Assembly (NCBI GenBank): GCA_030679635.1
Contig: JAUXSZ010000076.1
Location: 1-10,274 of the forward strand
From: Sulfuricurvum sp.
GTDB taxonomy: Bacteria; Campylobacterota; Campylobacteria; Campylobacterales; Sulfurimonadaceae
Length of the DNA stretch: 10,274 bases
Reading direction: 5' to 3'
This document shows, piece after piece, positions 1-7,570 of the stretch. The notes beneath the pieces are model-generated. The model was not told the DNA's origin. It searched no databases and worked only from the letters and a program-made list of their open reading frames with translations. Both the position numbers and the translations under genes were made by a program. Position 1 is the stretch's first letter; each line of letters opens with the position of its first letter.

Positions 1-341
1 CGGTTAAAAAGGATGGCAATGAGCACCGTAATCACCGGGCTTAATGTCGTGATGATCATTCCCCCTGCTCCCGCAGTAGCGACCTGTACCCCCCAAAACG
101 AGAGACACGAAAAGAGGGCATACAGCAATCCGCTCACAATCACATATATCCATGCGGGTTTGGCCAGGCGTAGCGGCTTTTTATTCCACCACAGCACCGG
201 GATAAAAGCGATGCTCATCAACGCTAATCGCCAAAAAGTCGCAACTTCCCACGAGACACTTTCGGAGAGAATTTTCAACACAGGCCACCCTGCCCCCCAA
301 ATCATCATGGAAAAAACCATCCATGCACTTAGCGGAATCAA
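1..341 (-). CDS. EamA/DMT-family transporter, N-terminal part (cut by window edge)
   Basis: Reading the minus strand in frame from a TTG at 341 gives about 113 residues that stay open to the window edge. They include MIPLSAWMVFSMMIWGAGWP, then ATFWRLALMSIAFIPVLWW, and further on GGMIITTLSPVITVLIAILF. The pattern is four hydrophobic helices (roughly residues 2-22, 35-53, 65-88 and 93-112) with the helix-1 Trp-Gly and the 'LSP' element in helix 4 typical of EamA (drug/metabolite transporter) domains. The family has ten helices in two EamA repeats; only most of the first repeat is here. Members export small metabolites, but the substrate cannot be told. I chose TTG because AAGAG lies 6 nt upstream and an in-frame TAA, the stop of the preceding ATPase gene, closes the frame at 353. 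An ATG at 320 would cut into helix 1. The gap to the ATPase gene is 9 nt, suggesting cotranscription. Confidence 0.8.
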   Translation of the reverse strand, partial: MIPLSAWMVFSMMIWGAGWPVLKILSESVSWEVATFWRLALMSIAFIPVLWWNKKPLRLAKPAWIYVIVSGLLYALFSCLSFWGVQVATAGAGGMIITTLSPVITVLIAILFN

Positions 342-350
342 CAGCAGCTC

Positions 351-1073
351 TTAGTCATCTATGATGGCAATATCACTTTGTATCTGATTAAACAATAAAG
401 AGCGATTGTCCATACGGTACTGGTAATAAAAGGTATTCGTTTTCAAATTTCGCAAAACCGCTGTATTGTAATAATGAGCATTGGAACATCGTCCCAAATA
501 CAAGAAAGTAAACAAAAGTTTAATACGCGGATTCTCAAAAATTTCATGCGGCTGTGTCAAAAACGTCAAGCCGAATTTTTTGAGGTTGAACAAATCGAAA
601 ATGTAAAACAAAAAGTCCTCGAATTTCGTATAAAATCCGTTCAGTGTCGCAATTTCATGAAAAAAGTAGTAGTAATTTTCCAACAACTCTCGTTTTTGAA
701 TCATTTGCGAGAGTTTGCTTTTCATGCTTCGTTTTGTACCAAAATAGTTCGGATTAACGGCCATGTAAATATTTTTACGCGCAGCGATAGCCTCATTGAG
801 GGCATTATCAAATTCTTCACTCTCATCAAACTGCATATAGAAAAAATCTTCCGATGTTTTGAAACGCTCTTCGATTTGTTCAACAGTAGGATCAGAGAAA
901 TCCAAATAAAGGGTCGGAATACCGCTGGCGATAACAAACTGGCGAATTTTATTCGCCAAATGCGTTTTTCCAGACCCCTCTTCTCCCAAGATAAGGGTGT
1001 TTTGATACAATGTTCGCTCTTTGAGCTCCAAAGTTGAAATGCTGTTTTGAAAGTGTCCAATTTTATAGCGCAT
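351..1073 (-). CDS. FtsK/HerA-like P-loop ATPase with altered Walker B
   Basis: This 240-residue soluble protein has a clear Walker A motif, GEEGSGKTH, at residues 30-38. A hydrophobic strand ending in Asp follows (TLYLDFSD, 54-61), as in the VirD4/HerA/FtsK group after the P-loop. Further on are a Walker B-like segment (YYYFFHEIATL, 134-144) and a 'TQP' element (LTFLTQPHEI, 169-178) that matches the conserved Gln motif of that superfamily. The order and spacing support a single-domain FtsK/HerA-type ATPase. The usual Walker B Asp before Glu is His139 here (codon CAT). There are no transmembrane segments. The protein is rich in Phe, Tyr, Asn and Lys. The ATG start has GGA about 6 nt upstream. 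It is probably cotranscribed with the transporter gene 9 nt downstream. The cellular role is unknown; I would call it only an ATP-binding protein. The gene is confident, the superfamily moderately so. Confidence 0.85.
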   Translation of the reverse strand: MRYKIGHFQNSISTLELKERTLYQNTLILGEEGSGKTHLANKIRQFVIASGIPTLYLDFSDPTVEQIEERFKTSEDFFYMQFDESEEFDNALNEAIAARKNIYMAVNPNYFGTKRSMKSKLSQMIQKRELLENYYYFFHEIATLNGFYTKFEDFLFYIFDLFNLKKFGLTFLTQPHEIFENPRIKLLFTFLYLGRCSNAHYYNTAVLRNLKTNTFYYQYRMDNRSLLFNQIQSDIAIIDD

Positions 1074-1099
1074 GCAAAGTCCATCTATTTTAAATTTTA

Positions 1100-1111
1100 T
1101 GTATAAGTATA
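1100..1111 (-). promoter_or_regulatory. Weak candidate -10 region for the ATPase/transporter pair
   Basis: On the minus strand, TATACT (1111-1106) runs straight into TATACA (1105-1100), in AT-rich DNA about 30 nt upstream of the ATPase ATG. No convincing -35 hexamer sits at 16-18 nt. Campylobacterota promoters often lack a strong -35, so this is plausible but unproven. It is the only promoter-like signal in the 97-nt gap after acs. Confidence 0.3.
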
Positions 1112-1144
1112 ACGCATGGTTGGAAAATTTGCAGTTTAATAGAC

Positions 1145-1159
1145 TCCCCGCATGGGGGA
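1145..1159 (-). other. Small GC hairpin after acs, not a canonical terminator
   Basis: TCCCC and GGGGA form a perfect 5-bp stem around a 5-nt loop, 11 nt after the acs stop codon. On the minus strand the stem is followed by GTCTATTAAAC, with no T run, so it does not meet the standard for an intrinsic terminator. It could cap or attenuate the end of the operon mRNA. Nothing else in the gap resembles a terminator, so some read-through into the ATPase gene is possible. Confidence 0.25.
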
Positions 1160-1170
1160 TAGAGAGAAAG

Positions 1171-3129
1171 TTACCCTTTTATTTTGGCTTCGATAGTCGC
1201 CACGATGCTCGGATCTTCAAGAGTAGAGATATCCTGTGTGATCGCTTCGCCCCTAGCGATTGAGCGGAGAATTCGGCGCATAATTTTGCCCGAACGTGTT
1301 TTCGGCAAACCCGGTACAAAAACAATATCGTCACAAATAGCGATGTTGCCGATCTCTTTCATGATGACTTTGTTGATCTCTTTGACCATTTCCATCTCTT
1401 CACCCACGGTGTCATCGCTTTTGAGAACAATGTAGGCAAAAATCCCCTCGCCTTTGAGCTCATGCGGTTTTCCGACAACGGCTACTTCCGCAACATTGGG
1501 GTGTTTTTTACAGGCTGCTTCTACCTCAGCCGTACCCATCCGGTGGCCTGAAACGTTGATAACATCGTCCGTACGACCTGTGATCGTGATGTATCCGTCT
1601 TCATCATAGATCGCGCCGTCACCGGTGAAGTAAACCGGTTGCCCGTCTTTTTTCACATCGCCGAAATATGATTTGACAAAGCGCTCAGGATCACCCCAGA
1701 TTCCGCGAATCATAGAAGGCCAAGGACGTGTTACACACATATAACCCGCCTCGCCCGCTGCAACTTTTTCACCCGTTTGCGGATCAAGGATCTCAGCCAT
1801 GATACCCGGAAGCGGGAATGTTGCACATGCGGGTTTGATCGGTGTAGCACCCGGGAGGGGAGAAACGATGTGTCCCCCCGTCTCGGTTTGCCAGTAAGTA
1901 TCGACGATAGCGCATTTGCCACCGCCGACTGCCTCATAATACCATTTCCATGCCGGAGGATCGATCGGCTCACCTACGGTACCCAAAACTTTTAGAGAAG
2001 AAAGATCGTATTTGCCTGGCTCATCTTCACCCATTTTGTGCAACACGCGAATCGCTGTAGGAGCGGTGTAGAACTGGTTAATTTTGTACTCTTCTACCAT
2101 TTTCCATGGTCGTCCGGCATCTGGGTACGTCGGAACACCCTCGAACATTACCGTAGTAGCCCCCATCGCAAGAGGTCCATAAACGATGTAGGTGTGTCCT
2201 GTGATCCAGCCGACATCGGCCGTACACCAGTAGGTATCGTTTTCTTTGACATCAAAGACCCATTCCATTGTCATCTGTGCCCAGAGGATGTATCCGGCAC
2301 TGTTGTGCTGAACCCCTTTCGGTTTTCCCGTAGAGCCTGACGTATAAAGCAAGAAAAGAGGATCTTCCGCATCCATGACTTCGGCTTCGCACGTGCTCGA
2401 CTGATTTTTGATGAGTTCGTTGTACGAGTAATCGCGTCCTGCCACCCACGTAATGTCTTCGTTATTTCGCTCGACAACGAGAACTTTTTGGACAGGTGTA
2501 TTTCCACTTAATGCTTCATCCACAACGCTTTTGAGCATGTATGGCTTATCTTTTCTAAATGCACCGTCTGCTGTGATAACCACTTTTGCATCGGCATCTT
2601 CGATACGGTCTTTGAGCGCTTCGGCAGAAAATCCTCCGAATACGATCGAGTGGATCGCACCGATACGGGCACATGCCAACATCGCGTACGCAGCTTCCGG
2701 GATCATCGGCATATAGATAACAACACGGTCACCTTTTTTAACGCCAAACTCATTTTTAAGAAGATTCGCAAATTTGTTGACATTGTAATAAAGCTCGAGA
2801 TAGGTGATGATTTGCTTATCGCCGCGATCACCTTCAAAAATGATCGCTGCTTTGTTTTTACGTGTTGCTAAATGACGGTCTATACATTGATACGCAACAT
2901 TGAGCTTACCATTGGTAAACCATTTGTAAAAGGGAGCGTTGCTCTCATCGAGAACTGACGTATAAGGTTTGAACCAATCAATTTTCTCATTGGCAAACTT
3001 CCCCCAGAACCCTTCGTAATCATCATGAGCCAATTTTTGCAACTCATGATATTCACTCATATTTTTAATGCGTGCTTGCGCTGCAAACTCAGGGTTTGGT
3101 TGAAAAACAGGTTTCTTTACTTCGCTCAT
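1171..3129 (-). CDS. acs: Acetyl-CoA synthetase (AMP-forming)
   Basis: Acs activates acetate in the cytoplasm: acetate + ATP + CoA gives acetyl-CoA + AMP + PPi, through an acetyl-adenylate. The protein is 652 residues, the usual full length. Family motifs are intact and in order: the P-loop-like adenylation motif YTSGSTGKPKG (262-272), TYWQTETGGH (411-420) with the Trp that restricts the acyl pocket to acetate, TGDGAIYDEDGY (502-513), TGRTDDVINVSGHRMG (517-532) at the hinge, and PKTRSGKIMRRILR (609-622). The last motif carries the catalytic Lys (K615 here), which in studied Acs enzymes is switched off by reversible acetylation. The start is an ATG with AAGGA upstream, overlapping the stop of the exonuclease-like gene; the gap is 12 nt. 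It is the last gene of the operon that begins with the porin, and its position with actP makes acetate the likely substrate of the whole locus. Confidence 0.98.
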   Translation of the reverse strand: MSEVKKPVFQPNPEFAAQARIKNMSEYHELQKLAHDDYEGFWGKFANEKIDWFKPYTSVLDESNAPFYKWFTNGKLNVAYQCIDRHLATRKNKAAIIFEGDRGDKQIITYLELYYNVNKFANLLKNEFGVKKGDRVVIYMPMIPEAAYAMLACARIGAIHSIVFGGFSAEALKDRIEDADAKVVITADGAFRKDKPYMLKSVVDEALSGNTPVQKVLVVERNNEDITWVAGRDYSYNELIKNQSSTCEAEVMDAEDPLFLLYTSGSTGKPKGVQHNSAGYILWAQMTMEWVFDVKENDTYWCTADVGWITGHTYIVYGPLAMGATTVMFEGVPTYPDAGRPWKMVEEYKINQFYTAPTAIRVLHKMGEDEPGKYDLSSLKVLGTVGEPIDPPAWKWYYEAVGGGKCAIVDTYWQTETGGHIVSPLPGATPIKPACATFPLPGIMAEILDPQTGEKVAAGEAGYMCVTRPWPSMIRGIWGDPERFVKSYFGDVKKDGQPVYFTGDGAIYDEDGYITITGRTDDVINVSGHRMGTAEVEAACKKHPNVAEVAVVGKPHELKGEGIFAYIVLKSDDTVGEEMEMVKEINKVIMKEIGNIAICDDIVFVPGLPKTRSGKIMRRILRSIARGEAITQDISTLEDPSIVATIEAKIKG

Positions 3130-3141
3130 GGTGAATGTTCC

Positions 3142-3756
3142 TTAGTGTAATTTATGTGTATGTTGTAATTTTAGATAGACCATTGCGGTCATGATGGCAT
3201 CGTTGAGCGCATTATGCTGACCCATCCTCGGGATATTCAAACTCTCGAGGATTGTATCGAAGCGTAAATCAATATTTCCTTGAGGAATCAAAGCAATTTT
3301 TTTATCAAAATATAATCCAGAAATGTCGGTTTGCGTGTTAGGAAGAGTGATCCCTAACCACGGCTTGATGATACGATTGATCATCGCGACGTCAAACTCC
3401 AGATAATACCCCACAAGCGGGCGGTTTCCGATAAATTCCAAAAACTTTTTGACCCCCTCTATCGGGTCAATAGCGTGTTCCAAATCACACGGCCGGATAT
3501 GGTGAATTTTGATACTCTCCGCACTGATCTCTTTGTTCGGTTTTAAAAAAATCTCAAAACTCTGTGACGTGAGGATCTTATCCCCCTTGACTTTAACCGC
3601 CCCGATACTCAAAACGGCATCTTTTTTCGTATTTAACCCTGTCGTTTCGGTGTCGAATACGACCACTTCATCCCCGACATAAGGTTCAAACAACCCTGCG
3701 TAACTCTCGTCTTGCAAACCCGACCGGTTCCACCTCCGCATTAGTGAGGCAAACAT
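3142..3756 (-). CDS. DnaQ-like DEDDh 3'-5' exonuclease domain protein
   Basis: This is a roughly 204-residue exonuclease of the RNase T/DnaQ superfamily. All five DEDDh residues are visible. Counting from the GTG one codon upstream, D36 and E38 lie in VVFDTETTGL (ExoI), D123 in GYYLEFDVAMINR (ExoII), and H182 and D187 in GQHNALNDAIMTAMVYLKL (ExoIII), so it should be active on a 3' end. A 30-residue leader precedes the domain. It is unlikely to be the replicative proofreading subunit, because it sits inside an acetate operon between the DUF294 gene and acs. The substrate could be an RNA or DNA 3' end or a nucleotide attached to a protein; the sequence does not say. The ATG at 3756 overlaps the preceding stop by one base (TGATG); a GTG at 3759 is equally possible. 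Upstream Shine-Dalgarno pairing is weak, so translational coupling is likely. Confidence 0.92.
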   Translation of the reverse strand: MFASLMRRWNRSGLQDESYAGLFEPYVGDEVVVFDTETTGLNTKKDAVLSIGAVKVKGDKILTSQSFEIFLKPNKEISAESIKIHHIRPCDLEHAIDPIEGVKKFLEFIGNRPLVGYYLEFDVAMINRIIKPWLGITLPNTQTDISGLYFDKKIALIPQGNIDLRFDTILESLNIPRMGQHNALNDAIMTAMVYLKLQHTHKLH

Positions 3757-5579
3757 CACACGACGATTCCCAAATGAAAATGGTACGTCAGAAACTTTTT
3801 AAACGTATTGACGATTTTAAACGCATCTTTGAGCAAATCGCGATCGGCTTTACTGAAAAGTTTTGGATTGATGTAGTTTTCTCCCTCGCTCATCTGCTTT
3901 TGTGAAAGCATCGAACGCAAGCGTATCCCCAGCAAGGTGTCGTACGCTTCAATCAACTCGCTCGCAAACTGTTTGTCGAAGATTCCGACATTATTAAGTT
4001 CTTTGATCCGCTCGGTCGTATTGGTAGAGTCAATTTTATATTCCAATGCCAAAATACGGACACCGTGGACAATCGCAAATATCCCCCCTTTTTTGATATC
4101 GAGTTGGCTCTCATGCTCCGCACGCCCAAGAACAAAACCGGAAAAAAGGCTCAAAGGAGTCTCAAAAGAAAGTGCCGCTTTCGCCAGATGGGCCAGCACG
4201 TCGCTGCGCCCTTCAAAATGTACCATCAGATAGTTACGGCACTCATGAAGCAGCGACTCATCCCCCGCCACACACGAAGCATCCGAAAAGATCGAAAGGG
4301 AGCGGAGGGAATCTTCGTTCAGCGTCTCTACCCACTGCGAAATCACCGCTTTGTACCCCGAAACGCTCCGGCGCCAGTCGGGATTGCTCACCATCACGTC
4401 ACCGCTGCATTTTGGAAATCCGAGTCGTATCAAATAGTCGCTAAACCGAATCATATACGGTTCAAAATCGGCTTCATCGGCTCCATCTTGAAAAATCAGC
4501 CCGTTATCCTGATCGGTACGCAATATCTGCTCCCCTCGCCCCTCGCTCCCCATCACAATCAATGCGCAACGGCTTTGAAGTTCTTTGGGGACGACCATCT
4601 CGAATACTTTACGGTAGAGCTTACCATTGAGCTCACTCACCAGCTTGGATATGTAGCGCACCCGCACCCCTTTCGAGGTCAGGGAGCTTATCAGATGGGT
4701 TAATGAACGTTGTGCGCTTTGGAGTTCATCGATACTGACAGCACGATCGATCGACGCGGCGATCAGATGGGTATGGTTCGCAAAATGGCTCAACAAATCG
4801 AGTTGTTCCAAAATTCCGACGATTTTTTCCCCCTCGACAACTACCAGCCTCATGATGCCGTGTTTCGTAAAAAGGAGTAATGCGTTGAATAAAAAGTCAC
4901 TCCGCTCGATCGTAATGAGGCCATATGTCGCAATCTCGCCGATAGCGTCCTCGGTACTTTTACCGACCAAGAGGACCCGTTCGCGCAAGTTGCTATCGGT
5001 CACGATCCCCATGCGGCTCTCGTCTTTGACCAAAATCACTTTACTATTTTTCCGCACCATCAGCTCAAGTGACTCTTTGATGGACTGTGACGCATTGACA
5101 ATACACGGACTATGCAAATAAATCTCATCAACACGGGAGACCATGAAAGGGGTCAGCTCGTTTTGGTGCTGACGCTCTTTTAGCTGTTGATGCTTGGTGA
5201 TGAAGTCTTGCATAAAATAGTTTTGAAATGACTCAACGTCTTGAAGAAGATTTAAAAAAGATTCTTTGGGGAGTTCGTAACAGATGAGATCTTCGGCGAC
5301 ACTGAAGGTGCTTTGGGTATTTCCGTATATCAGGGAGTTGGCGTCAAAGCTGTCGCGCTCCCCGTATACATTTTGAAGTTCGCCATCTATCGTCTCATTG
5401 ACGACCCCTTTGATGATGATGGTAAGTGACTCTGCCCGAACCCTCGGAGCGATCAAGACCGTCTCTTTTGGGTAATAGGCGATGTCCATCTGCGTCATAA
5501 GCTGCTCGATCATCCTATCCTCCAAAAGATCGAAAGGATGGATCGACATCAATAGCGCTTTTTGGTCAAACAAACTCAT
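3756..5579 (-). CDS. cNMP-like/CBS/DUF294 nucleotidyltransferase-like regulatory protein
   Basis: This 607-residue cytoplasmic protein has several domains. Residues 1-130 resemble a cyclic-nucleotide-binding beta barrel, but the phosphate-binding cassette is degenerate: the usual Gly-Glu and Arg are replaced by A80-N81 and S90/T91. Residues 150-265 hold two CBS repeats (for example KVILVKDESRMGIVTDSNLR and MRLVVVEGEKIVGILEQLDLL), which in other proteins bind adenine nucleotides. Residues 290-430 form the DUF294 domain, with the nucleotidyltransferase signature MGSEGRGEQ (343-351) and a DxD pair, D356 and D358, as in the GlnD uridylyltransferase fold. Residues 460-600 match the helical DUF294 C-terminal region. 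The catalytic acidic pair is present, so activity is plausible; the target is unknown. The ATG lies 3 nt after the actP stop with GGAG 10 nt upstream, and its own stop overlaps the exonuclease gene. Its place next to actP and acs suggests it senses energy state and adjusts acetate uptake or activation. That is inference. Confidence 0.93.
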   Translation of the reverse strand: MSLFDQKALLMSIHPFDLLEDRMIEQLMTQMDIAYYPKETVLIAPRVRAESLTIIIKGVVNETIDGELQNVYGERDSFDANSLIYGNTQSTFSVAEDLICYELPKESFLNLLQDVESFQNYFMQDFITKHQQLKERQHQNELTPFMVSRVDEIYLHSPCIVNASQSIKESLELMVRKNSKVILVKDESRMGIVTDSNLRERVLLVGKSTEDAIGEIATYGLITIERSDFLFNALLLFTKHGIMRLVVVEGEKIVGILEQLDLLSHFANHTHLIAASIDRAVSIDELQSAQRSLTHLISSLTSKGVRVRYISKLVSELNGKLYRKVFEMVVPKELQSRCALIVMGSEGRGEQILRTDQDNGLIFQDGADEADFEPYMIRFSDYLIRLGFPKCSGDVMVSNPDWRRSVSGYKAVISQWVETLNEDSLRSLSIFSDASCVAGDESLLHECRNYLMVHFEGRSDVLAHLAKAALSFETPLSLFSGFVLGRAEHESQLDIKKGGIFAIVHGVRILALEYKIDSTNTTERIKELNNVGIFDKQFASELIEAYDTLLGIRLRSMLSQKQMSEGENYINPKLFSKADRDLLKDAFKIVNTFKKFLTYHFHLGIVV

Positions 5580-5582
5580 AGT

Positions 5583-7247
5583 TTAATGCTCCGATGCGCC
5601 CTCAGCACCGATACCCGTCTGAGAACGGATGTATTGCGCTTCAAATGCCTCTTTCTCTTGTTTGGCCGATTCGCTCTTGTCGGTGATCGAGAAAAACCAG
5701 ATTCCGATAAACGCCGCACTTACAGAGAAAAGAGCCGGATACTTATAAGGGAAAATTGCTTCCGCATTTTTAAGTACGTCAACCCATACGGTAGGACCTA
5801 GGATAACCAATACGGCCGCTGTAAGAAGACCCAATGATCCGCCGAGCAATGCACCGCGAGTAGTGAGTTTTGACCAGTACATAGAGAGGAATAAAATCGG
5901 GAAGTTCGCACTTGCCGCGATCGCAAATGCGAGTCCCACCATGAACGCGATATTTTGGTCTTCAAAGGTGATCCCCAAGAAGATCGCGATAATTCCCAAC
6001 ACAACCGTCGCTACTTTAGAGACTTTCATCTCCATCAACCCGTCCGTCTTACCCTTGCGGATAACGCTGGCATAAAGGTCATGCGAAATTGCCGAAGCAC
6101 CCGCTAATGTAAGCCCTGAAACAACCGCAAGGATTGTCGCAAACGCTACCGCCGAAATAAATCCGAGGAAGAAATCGCCGCCCACTGCGTGTGAAAGGTG
6201 TATCGCCGCCATATTATCGCCGCCTAAAATCGGAGAACCGCCGTCAATCGCTTGTTTCGCAAGGTCAAGATATTGCGGGTTGTTGAACACCATGACGATT
6301 GCACCGAAACCGATGATAAACGTCAAAATATAGAAATACCCGATAAATCCGGTCGCATAAAAAACCGATTTGCGTGCCTCTTTCGCATCGCTGACGGTGA
6401 AAAAGCGCATCAAGATGTGGGGAAGTCCCGCCGTACCGAACATCAGTGCGACACCGAGTGAAATCGCCGAAATCGGATCACTGATTAACGCACCCGGCTC
6501 CATGATAGTCAAATCTTTCATTTGTACCGCGGTTGCAAATAACGTCTCGAAATTGAAGTTATAGTGCGCCATAACGGCAATTGCCATAAACGTCGCCCCT
6601 GAGAGCAACAAGAAGGCTTTGATAATCTGTACCCATGTCGTCGCGAGCATACCGCCGAACGTCACATAGAGGATCATCAATACCCCGACCAAAACAACCG
6701 CGATTTCATAATCTAGACCGAATAGGAGCTGAATCAATTTACCGGCACCCACCATTTGGGCGATCAGATACAAAATAACCGTTGCGATCGATCCGAACGC
6801 CGCCAATGTGCGAATCGGAGTTTGTTTCAAACGGTACGACGCTACATCGGCAAACGTATATTTACCGAGATTACGGAGTCGTTCCGCCACCATGAACAAA
6901 ATGATCGGCCAACCGACCAAAAAACCGATCGAATAGATCAGACCGTCATACCCTTTGGAGTAAACCAAAGCCGAAATTCCCAAAAACGACGCCGCAGACA
7001 TATAGTCCCCGGCAATTGCCATACCGTTTTGAAAACCGGTAATTCCGCCGCCGGCGGTGTAAAAGTCTTTCGCCGTTTTTGTCCGTTTTGCCGCCCAATA
7101 GGTGATCCCCAAGGTCGCCCCGACAAAGATCACAAACATGATAATCGCCGACATATTCAACGGTTGTTTTTCAACCGCACCGGTAAGAGCCTCTCCGGCA
7201 AAGATTCCTGCCGATGCGAGTAATAAAAATAATAATGCCCTCATCAC
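5583..7247 (-). CDS. actP: Cation/acetate symporter (SSS family)
   Basis: This is an inner-membrane sodium:solute symporter that brings acetate, and possibly glycolate or other short monocarboxylates, into the cell. It has 554 residues, against about 549 in E. coli ActP. An N-terminal signal-like helix (MMRALLFLLLASAGIFAG) is followed by about 13 hydrophobic segments. Subfamily markers include GDYMSAASFLG (80-90), TFGGMLATTWVQ (196-207), GTAGLPHILMRFFTV (271-285) and SGLTLAGASAISHDLY (377-392), the last in the region of the SSS sodium site. The hydrophilic tail from about residue 522 is rich in Glu and Lys. The strong Shine-Dalgarno AAAGGAGG lies before two adjacent ATG codons, at 7247 and 7244; either could start. 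The gene overlaps the end of the DUF485 gene, the pairing seen for yjcH-actP in E. coli, which points to a shared function. Confidence 0.96.
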   Translation of the reverse strand: MMRALLFLLLASAGIFAGEALTGAVEKQPLNMSAIIMFVIFVGATLGITYWAAKRTKTAKDFYTAGGGITGFQNGMAIAGDYMSAASFLGISALVYSKGYDGLIYSIGFLVGWPIILFMVAERLRNLGKYTFADVASYRLKQTPIRTLAAFGSIATVILYLIAQMVGAGKLIQLLFGLDYEIAVVLVGVLMILYVTFGGMLATTWVQIIKAFLLLSGATFMAIAVMAHYNFNFETLFATAVQMKDLTIMEPGALISDPISAISLGVALMFGTAGLPHILMRFFTVSDAKEARKSVFYATGFIGYFYILTFIIGFGAIVMVFNNPQYLDLAKQAIDGGSPILGGDNMAAIHLSHAVGGDFFLGFISAVAFATILAVVSGLTLAGASAISHDLYASVIRKGKTDGLMEMKVSKVATVVLGIIAIFLGITFEDQNIAFMVGLAFAIAASANFPILFLSMYWSKLTTRGALLGGSLGLLTAAVLVILGPTVWVDVLKNAEAIFPYKYPALFSVSAAFIGIWFFSITDKSESAKQEKEAFEAQYIRSQTGIGAEGASEH

Positions 7248-7558
7248 GCCTCCTTTGCTTTTTCTTTGATACGGCGGGTGAGCTCATCAAACTCGCCATT
7301 CGCCCGTCGCACGTAAATCCCGGTGAGGATAAATGCACTGAGGATAACCCCAACACCGATAGGAATTCCTATCGTCGTGACGGAACCTTTAAAAAGCGGT
7401 GTTCCCAAAAATGAAGGGTCAAACGCGATGACCAATACAAATCCGAAATAAATCACCAACATGATAATGGTCAAAATCCATGCGAAACGGCTCCGTTCGC
7501 TGACCAGACGGATATAATCGGGATCGTTTTTAATGCGATCTACTAATGCTTGTTTCAT
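7244..7558 (-). CDS. yjcH: DUF485 inner-membrane protein, YjcH-like
   Basis: This is a small protein of 104 residues with two transmembrane helices, ILTIIMLVIYFGFVLVIAF and a second one around IGIPIGVGVILSAFILTGIY, joined by a short loop and followed by a charged tail (RRANGEFDELTRRIKEKAKEA minus the end). Length, two-helix layout and the Arg-Arg-Ala-Asn segment after helix 2 fit the DUF485 family, which is nearly always encoded next to actP-type symporters. Its biochemical job is unknown; it is assumed to assist or regulate the symporter. I place the start at the ATG at 7558 because AAGGAG sits 7 nt upstream, overlapping the porin stop. A TTG two codons earlier is open but lacks that spacing. 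The TGA overlaps the actP start, so translational coupling is likely. Confidence 0.92.
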   Translation of the reverse strand: MKQALVDRIKNDPDYIRLVSERSRFAWILTIIMLVIYFGFVLVIAFDPSFLGTPLFKGSVTTIGIPIGVGVILSAFILTGIYVRRANGEFDELTRRIKEKAKEA

Positions 7559-7570
7559 GTTCAAACTCCT

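Noticed and set aside
13..354. A 113-codon open frame on the plus strand at the window start
   Set aside because: The minus strand of the same stretch reads as a well-formed EamA transporter with four membrane helices, so the plus frame is its shadow.
474..1037. A 187-codon open frame on the plus strand
   Set aside because: It is antisense to the P-loop ATPase, which carries the Walker A and Gln motifs; the plus-strand product has no recognisable features.
351..1073. Possible recent horizontal transfer of the ATPase gene, because it is visibly AT-rich
   Set aside because: Three sampled 60-base lines had about 32-35% GC against about 52% for sampled lines of neighbouring genes. But in a stretch of about 50 codons around the Walker B region roughly half the third positions were G or C, so the low GC comes mainly from the Phe/Tyr/Asn/Lys-rich protein.
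3142..3756. Reading the exonuclease gene as dnaQ, the replicative proofreading subunit
   Set aside because: The DEDDh core is generic to the superfamily, and the context is an acetate operon. Giving it the symbol dnaQ would overstate what the sequence shows.
4065..4703. A 212-codon open frame on the plus strand
   Set aside because: It lies wholly inside the DUF294 gene on the opposite strand. The protein is rich in His, Pro, Arg and Lys with no recognisable domain, while the minus-strand frame has clear motifs here.
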